Shown: positions 57,525 to 64,000 of the stretch, piece by piece
How the letters are laid out: every line of letters starts with the position of its first letter
How positions within the stretch are numbered: position 1 is the first letter of the stretch
Source of the DNA: Multifurca ochricompacta
Taxonomy: Eukaryota > Basidiomycota > Agaricomycetes > Russulales > Russulaceae
Reading direction: 5' to 3'
DNA: 64,000 nucleotides
NCBI GenBank assembly: GCA_022496185.1
Contig: WTXG01000107.1
Location: 1-64,000 of the forward strand
Translations under genes and position numbers: made by a program
Notes under the pieces: model-generated
What the model was told of the DNA's origin: nothing
The model's input: only the letters and a program-made list of their open reading frames with translations
Database searches by the model: none

Positions 57525-60500
57525 ATGTCACAGAGCTCACCAATGACCACTACACCCACTGCTCATTTTCAATCCATTTTCGATCATGCATTGAAATCGT
57601 ACAAGAATCAGACAAAGAGTGATCTTATCACACATCCGCTAGCTGCCAAATTGCAAACATGCGACTCTACTACCGCCGTCATGGCCGTGCTTCAGACCCA
57701 GGTCCAAGAGTTCAATCAATCCCGAGACAGTGACGAAAAGTGGAACAAATGGCTCAGCCCAACCATAAATGTACTCTATGCATTTTCTGCGACCCTCGGA
57801 GAGAGTGTTGGCCTAGTAAGTCTCAAGACGATATATACCTTCTAACATTCGTGCTCAACTGTCTGCCCCGCAGGTATTCTCACCCGCAAAAGTGATATTT
57901 TCTGGGATCGGCGTCCTCCTCTTGGTGAGCATCTCATGCCCTTTATATTATTCTGCATTCTGAAATCTGCCAGGCGGCAAAAGATGTGAACGGCAGCCAA
58001 GAAGCTCTCAGTAACCTGTTCGAGCGTGTAGAGAACTTTTTCAAACGCCTGGAGACTTATACGGAAGTACCTCCGACTGCAGCGATGACAGATATAATCG
58101 TGAAGATCATGGTCGAAGTACTTGGTATCCTTGCTCTGGCAACTAAAGAGATTAAGCAAGGATTAGCAAGTGAGTTTGTTTTCAGTGAGATATGACCTTT
58201 GATAGATTTTTGTTCAGAAAAATATTTGAAGAAATTGGCGGGAAGGACGGATATTGAGGATGCGCTTGGAAGGCTGGACAAATTGACACACGACGAGGCT
58301 TTGATGGCGACGGCGCAAGTACTGAAGATTTCGCACAACATTGAAAGCCAGGTGACGAGGGTTGATGGCAAGGTGACGGCAGTCGATAGCAAGGTAAAGT
58401 TGATTATAGAAGGTAAGCAGAACATCTAAGCATATGGCAGATATTTTTTAACGGTGTGTGTGAATAGACGGCAAGGAAGCAAAAACGACTGCAAATGAAG
58501 CCAGAATAGTTATGCAACAGACTGCCAACGCCGTTGATCAAGTAAAGCGTTCGTATTTCCATTTGTCTCTCCGCTTTTTGCTGAAGGCGCTCAAGCTCAT
58601 GCTCAGGAAGCCAAATGCGACAAGATCTTCGAAGATGGCTCTCTCCACCTGACCCATCTATTAATCACAACATCGCCCGCAGTACTCATCATAGTGGAAC
58701 AGCGTCTTGGTTCTTCGAAGGCAGTACATTCAACGAGTGGAAGTCATCTGGATCACTTTTATGGGTCCACGGAAAACGTACGTTCCCTTGAACGTTTCAG
58801 ACTCGACTAGCCTTGATGGCCATCACATCTTTCTAGCGGGCTCGGGAAAGAGCATCCTCTGGTTCGTCAATCCGTGATTATCTTTTGTTTGAGGGAGCTT
58901 ATTGTCGCCGATCAGTTCCACCATCGTCCAGGATATTGAAGTTATGTGCGAGGCAGGATTGGCAAATATGGCATATTTCTATTTCGACTTTAGGGACACT
59001 GCCAAGCAAAACCGCCACAATCTTCTCCTCTCCCTTCTAATTCAACTTTCTGCTCGTTCCGATCCTCGTTGCGACATTCTCTTCAGCACCTTTTCCACAC
59101 ACGATAGTGGTGCGCGACAGCCCAGCGATGACATTTTGTTCCAGTGTCTGAAAGGGATGGTGTCACTGCCAAATGAAAACCCAGTCTACATTGTTGTGGA
59201 TGCGCTTGATGAATGTCCGAACACTTCTGGAATGCCAACGCCAAGAGAACAGGTCCTTGACCTCCTGAATGAACTCATTGGCCTTTCCCTCTCAAATCTT
59301 CACATATGTGTCACTAGTCGCCCAGAGACCGACATTAGATCTGCTCTTGAACCTCTGACATCTCTCCGTGTCTCACTTCACGATCAAATTGGACAAAAGA
59401 AGGATATTATCAACTATGTTAGCTCTGTTGTCCGCTCAGACACAAAAATGCGAAGATGGCGAGAGGAAGATAAAAAACTCGTTGTCGAGACCCTAGCTGA
59501 GAGAGCCGACGGAATGTAAGTCAATAATTTACGCTCGTTATGCTTACTTAGAGATTGAAACAGGTTTCGATGGGTGTTCTGTCAGTTAGAAACTCTGCGA
59601 CACTGTCTTCCACCAAGTGTTCGGCGTATACTCGAGGAATTACCAGAAACGCTAGATGAAACATATGAAAGAATATTGAATGATATCAACAAATCGAACA
59701 GGGATCACGCTCATCGTCTCTTACAATGTCTCACAGTCGCTTCCCGGCCGCTACATGTGAGCGAACTTGCGGAGGTCCTTGCAATTGACTTTGGCGATGG
59801 GAATGGAGGAATTCCAAAGTTAAATCCGGATTGGCGATGGGAGGATCAAGAACAAGCAGTACTTTCCACGTGCTCCAGTTTGATAACCGTTGAAGATGGC
59901 TCACAAGTGGTGCACTTTTCGCACTTTTCGGTCAAGGAATTTTTGACGTCGAGTCGGCTCGCGAGGTCGGGTAGAGACGCCTCGCGGTATCATATTCTCC
60001 TTGAGCCAGCTCACACCATCCTCGCGCAAGCTTGTTTAGGTGTTCTACTGCGATTGAACGATCGGGTTGAAACGGACGACATGGGGAGTAGCATTTCATT
60101 GGCAGTATATGCTGCTCGACACTGGATTGATCATGCCCGGTTTGGGAATGTGTTGTCACGAATCAGTGAAGGGATCGATGATCTTTTTGACATGGATAAG
60201 CCACATCTTTCTGCATGGCTCCGGTTGCACAACATAGACCAAACCTGGACCCATTTCTTCCCTCCGGTGGACCTGTCCGAACCTGGAATAGTTCCCTTAT
60301 ACTTTTCGGCACTGTATGGATTCCGTGACTTGTCAGAGCGCCTCATACTCAAGCACCTGGAGCACGTGAATGCTAGGTGTGGCCATCACAGGACTCCGTT
60401 GGTAGCAGCCATCCAATGGCAACACATCGAAATTGCAGAATTACTGTATCAATACGGTGCTGACATTGATATTCGAGGCGTCGAAAACTTCACTCTTCTA

Positions 60501-60962
60501 CATGCAGCATCGTTAGATGGGCGTTTAGACACTGTCCGGTGGCTACTCGACCATGGAATGGATGTGAACACCCTTGATGACAAGGACTACACACCACTGC
60601 ATGTGGCGGTAAACAGTGGAGAGCTCGTCATTGTTCAGATGTTACTGGAGTGCAATGCACATATCGATGCCCGAAATGACGATGGCTTGACCCCATTGCA
60701 TGGGGCATCAAATAATAATTACCCGAACATGGTACGGCTTTTATTGGAGCGCGGCGCAGACGTGAATGCCCAGGATAGGAAACTTGAAACCCCGTTACAT
60801 CTCGCAGCAAGCTTTGGGGCGCTCGAGGTTGTACGCGTGCTGCTCGAGCACGGTGCGAAAGCAGACCTGAAAGACAGCGAAGATGAGACCCCAATCCAGG
60901 TGGCGTTGGCAGTTGGACACCGCGAGACCGCGGACTTACTATCACACCATGGCGTCAATTGA
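57525..60962 (+). CDS. STAND/NLR-like protein D: Goodbye-NACHT-ankyrin, 1,002 aa
   Basis: Predicted exons: 57525-57815, 57874-57924, 57974-58169, 58218-58412, 58468-58548, 58607-58777, 58837-58861, 58916-59515, 59564-60962; all GT-AG, total 1,003 codons. It is a textbook Goodbye domain (FQSIFDHALKSY..LLTHPLA-like, then VNVLYAFSATLGE-like and VPPTAAMTDIIVKIMVEVL), residues 1 to about 250. P-loop GKPGSGKS about 327-334, Walker B VVDALDE, then about seven ankyrin repeats to the C-terminus with good consensus (TPLHLAASFGALEVVRVLLEHGA). The start could also be the ATG at 57,543. Exons 2, 6, 7 and 8 have the same lengths as in A-C. Here intron 7 contains a stop, unlike in A-C. Function inferred: intracellular sensor. 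Confidence 0.9.
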
Positions 60963-62327
60963 GTACATACTCAGGTCAAGCCAAAAAAAAAAAGGCAGAA
61001 ATGTCGAGTTAATGTAGATTGTTAACGTCGCTTCAATATTGTGATTCTTCTGGTATTATGTTCCCACATATTCTGATATGATGTTGTAGTCAGTACTGTG
61101 AGATTACGAGTGTCGTCCCAAGGGGAAGACGTAGACTTAGAAAAACTAGAATAGAATCAGTCAAAACGCAGGAAATTCGAGTAACGCTAAGACACTGAGA
61201 ACGACTTAAGAGAAACTTAAAGATCACACAAGAGGCTTTCTGGAGGGCCGAACGGGCAAACAGCCCGGAACGCGCACATTCCGAATACTAACTTGTAAGA
61301 TGCCTAGTAAATCGCTCGTGCCATGCATCAATCGCAATTGTACTGTATCAGAGTCTGTCAAAAACTAAAAGTCAGATTAATGCCATAATTTTTGTTATCA
61401 TGAAAGAGAGCGCAAACAGGTCCAGCGAGAAGTGGTGACGGTGGTTGAAAGCGTGACAAGGTTAGATGGGCCGGAAGGTTTAGGCCCCAGGCCCAGAGCT
61501 CAAGCTATCTTTACAACACTAACACTGTAATCCGAATATTGAATATCAAGAAAAGGTATTGTGGCTGTGGCCTCATGGATCTGAAGCGTACGAGTTAGAG
61601 TGATAAGGAGTTAACCCTGGACCGAATCTTTTCAATTGGTACAAGAATTACCGTGTCCGGCACCTTGGCCCAGGACCGTACAATTGCAAGAGCATGGAGT
61701 TACTATTATTGGATCTGAGGTTACTAATTTCAACGTGCCGCTCACGGACTGCTAACAAGGCTCAACCTCGACCTAGTGGGTATTGGGGGGAGGGGTTTCC
61801 TGACATCTGTTTTTGGCTGGGGTCAACACGCCAGGGACGCTGCACTCAGGCTCCACAAGTCAGCTGGTACAAGACAATTTCGCTTCAATTCTTCGCTTTT
61901 AAATATTTGCTGCCAGTGCGCGGGCCAGACACCCACGGTCTGAAAGAAGGGAGCGGAAAGCAAAAGCACACACCTCAAGAATAGAGGGGGTGAACTCACT
62001 AGATAAATTGAACTCTAGCAACGCTCATATTGAGCATAACATGCCGCGGTTTACTGCATTGTATAAGCCAGGCGTGTCGCTCGAGTGTCTTTAAAGCGAG
62101 AGAAAGGTCGCAAATCCACAAAAGACTTGATTGTTGATTGTAAGAGACGTAACAGCTACGTCGATTGTAACTATCAAGTCAGAGGAAGATCAAGAGCAGG
62201 AGGAAAATAGCCACATGAATCAACATCACGTGGTTCAACATCGCACCCGCATATCTAGATCGGACATGAAACGGCACCACGGTTTCGTCAGCCTCGACCG
62301 CTGTAGACACCATCGCCGAATGAGGTA
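60963..62327. other. 1.4-kb intergenic region, no gene seen
   Basis: Between the convergent ends of D and the hydrolase relic. A short frame at 61,694-61,984 has no recognisable features. No tRNA or repeat family shared with the rest of the window was noticed. Confidence 0.5.
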
Positions 62328-62830
62328 TCAATTCCTGTATGTTGACATCATCAGGCTGGCCAGTAGTGCTCGCATCGGACGGGGATTTCGAGTGGACGAC
62401 GGCTGATTCGCATCACGCACGGCGTTGCTGCGCAGCAGGTCGTGCACTTTGCGGCGCACGTCGTCGGGTGGGGGTGGCCAAACCGAGCTTGTAAGGCCTG
62501 TCTCGGGAATGACGTCCTGTCCCAAAAAAAAAACAAAAACAAAAATAGGTAAGTAAGGGGGAGGTGGTGGACTGGGATATATACCGTTTCTGTATTGAGG
62601 AGGACGCTTGGGAATGAGTGAAGCAGGTCGCACCACGGTGAGACGAGCACCGCCCCGGCTGGAGCTGGAAGTCCGGAGTCACGGATCAAGTAACGCAATC
62701 GCCAGTCCTCCACCGGCTCCCTCGGGCGGTCTAATGAGGAATAAGTCTGAGAAAAAAGGAACAGTCTCAGTGTGAAATACAAACTCAGGACGCATAAGAT
62801 TGCTCTTTCTAGTCTTGACAATAAAGAATT
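62328..62830 (-). pseudogene. Relic of an alpha/beta hydrolase (esterase/lipase, fold-3 type)
   Basis: The minus strand reads [30 protein letters not shown], then an intron (GTATAT...GGACAG, about 62,585-62,517), then [20 protein letters not shown]. This is the stretch just after the nucleophile elbow in HSL-type fungal hydrolases. Upstream, AGGGLAIAL lies in a different frame (about 62,700-62,690), which looks like the end of the GDSAGG elbow cut off by a small deletion. The N-terminal half, the catalytic Asp region and the His are missing. Confidence 0.65.
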
Positions 62831-63155
62831 CTGACATTAATTCATCTTTAGTTTCAGACAGACTCTGATATTCTAAAAGGGTCTCTTGGTGTTCGTGCAG
62901 AAATAGCTTCATTGCAACCAACCAAACATAAAAGCATGTCCCTTCCGGTACAACTCGATGCATAAACCTTCCTTGACTCGAGGGGAATGATAACCATCGG
63001 AGAAAGAAAACAGATAAAAATATAGGCTCCACCTCCACAACTGAACGAAGTGTTTGCGTCGCATTGATGGCTCGAAAACACAGAACTTAACAACTACCGT
63101 CTGCAACAGAAATCGTGTGTTGGAAAGAACCTACATCTCTAGAATGATAGGACGC
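62831..63155. other. Short intergenic stretch, no gene seen
   Basis: No recognisable coding sequence. Near 63,101-63,159 the minus strand has a donor GTAAGC and an acceptor TTGCAG, so the last codons of STAND gene E could alternatively be spliced here, ending only two codons later. Confidence 0.4.
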
Positions 63156-64000
63156 TTACGTCGTCAACTGCAAGTCATCGTGGAGAGTCACCAGTTGCGG
63201 AGCTCCCTCTGCACCATGTTCCAACAACAGTTCTACTATTTCATCGTGTCCTTCTCTGGATGCCACCTGGAAAGCCGTCTCTCCCCGTTTATTCTGCGCA
63301 TTTATATCCGCGCCATGCTCTAGTAGTCCCCGTATAATATCTTGATTATTATTTCGTAACGCTAGGTGTAGGAGAGTCTGGCCGTTGCTATTGCGAGCAT
63401 TGACATCTGCACCATGCTCGAGTAGAAGTCTTATGATTTCTTGATCCCCTTTCGCCAGTGCTTGATAAAATGGAGTCTCGACGTTAGCATTCCAGGCATT
63501 TGCGTCTGCCCCATGATCCAGTAGTAGCCGTACGATCTCCTTGTATCCTTCTTCTGATGCCGATAACAATGGTGTCCTACCTGTGTAACTCCTGGCATTC
63601 ACATCCGCGCCAGATTCGATGAGTACCCGTGAAATTTCCAAATATCCTAAGTTCGCTGCTTCATGCAACGGAGTCCATTCCGAACTACCCTGCCCGTTGA
63701 CATCTGCGCCATACTTCAGCAGCACCTTCACCACATTGACGGAACCCCGCATGGACGCAACATATAATGGGAGCGAATTAGTGTCTCCGTCATTCCGCAA
63801 ATTCACGTCCTGTGATCGCATGGTGATTAGCCATTCCGCAACGCCCCCAAGATCGCTTTCAGTGGCATAGAATAGCGCTGTTCCTTTCGGTCGAGGGGCT
63901 GCCCCTTCCAGTGTCGCACTCTCGTTTCTTTCCATACTTTTGACCCAAATCCACAATGCAAAGTGTGGTCCATCCGGGTCGAAAAGTCGTTTCATCGCAT
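63156..64000 (-). CDS. STAND/NLR-like protein E, C-terminal ankyrin part (runs off the right edge)
   Basis: The minus-strand frame is open to the window edge and stops at TAA (63,156-63,158). The first visible residues (RLFDPDGPHFALWIWV) match the segment just before the ankyrin repeats in A-C (CLFDPSKPHFATWIWI), so the missing upstream part should be Goodbye-NACHT. About seven to eight ankyrin repeats follow with a strong consensus (TPLHEAANLGYLEISRVLIESGADVNAR). The repeats are more regular than in A-C and resemble those of D. D and E are convergent neighbours. Confidence 0.85.
   Translation of the reverse strand, partial: AMKRLFDPDGPHFALWIWVKSMERNESATLEGAAPRPKGTALFYATESDLGGVAEWLITMRSQDVNLRNDGDTNSLPLYVASMRGSVNVVKVLLKYGADVNGQGSSEWTPLHEAANLGYLEISRVLIESGADVNARSYTGRTPLLSASEEGYKEIVRLLLDHGADANAWNANVETPFYQALAKGDQEIIRLLLEHGADVNARNSNGQTLLHLALRNNNQDIIRGLLEHGADINAQNKRGETAFQVASREGHDEIVELLLEHGAEGAPQLVTLHDDLQLTT

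Overview
The window is nuclear DNA of a filamentous fungus, most probably an Agaricomycete (mushroom-forming basidiomycete). The evidence is short GT-AG introns of about 50-60 nt, several STAND (NLR-like) genes of the Goodbye-NACHT-ankyrin type, chromodomain Ty3/gypsy elements, and heavy C-to-T decay at CpG in the repeats. No species can be named from the sequence.

Layout. 1-4,577: repeats (a decayed Ty1/copia pol, then a 2.0-kb hAT-like element). 4,578-12,840: two divergently transcribed, head-to-head STAND genes, A (-) and B (+). 12,996-14,222: a 5'-truncated copy of a membrane-protein gene. 14,223-41,084: a tower of nested transposons. The tower holds a Ty3/gypsy element (G3, +) split by a second full-length copy of the same family (G1, -), five solo LTRs or LTR-like pieces, and at least six non-autonomous hAT-like elements with perfect 8-bp target duplications. 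39,425-42,240: a host gene split by one of those elements. 42,742-46,121: STAND gene C. 46,605-48,920: the longer copy of the membrane-protein gene. 48,979-50,276: an ALKBH6-type dioxygenase gene. 52,630-54,767: a conserved-looking gene of unknown function. 57,525-60,962: STAND gene D. 62,328-62,830: a relic of an alpha/beta hydrolase. 63,156 to the right edge: STAND gene E (partial).

The five STAND genes dominate the biology. A-D share one nine-exon structure; exon 2 (51 nt), exon 6 (171 nt), exon 7 (25 nt, carrying the P-loop) and exon 8 (600 nt) have identical lengths in all four. A, B and C are close paralogues, and B and C sit in a duplicated block of about 5.35 kb (8,877-14,222 and 42,468-47,830). 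The likely role is non-self or stress sensing: a Goodbye effector-side domain, a NACHT switch and an ankyrin sensor. That role is inferred from the family.

The strongest unexpected signals are in the repeats: (1) a Ty3/gypsy polyprotein that continues past its chromodomain into an acidic region and a Cys-rich tail with several CCHC zinc knuckles; (2) a Tf1-like self-priming primer site; (3) divergence between the two LTRs of G1 found only at CpG sites; (4) hAT-like families that share a common core but have different terminal modules.
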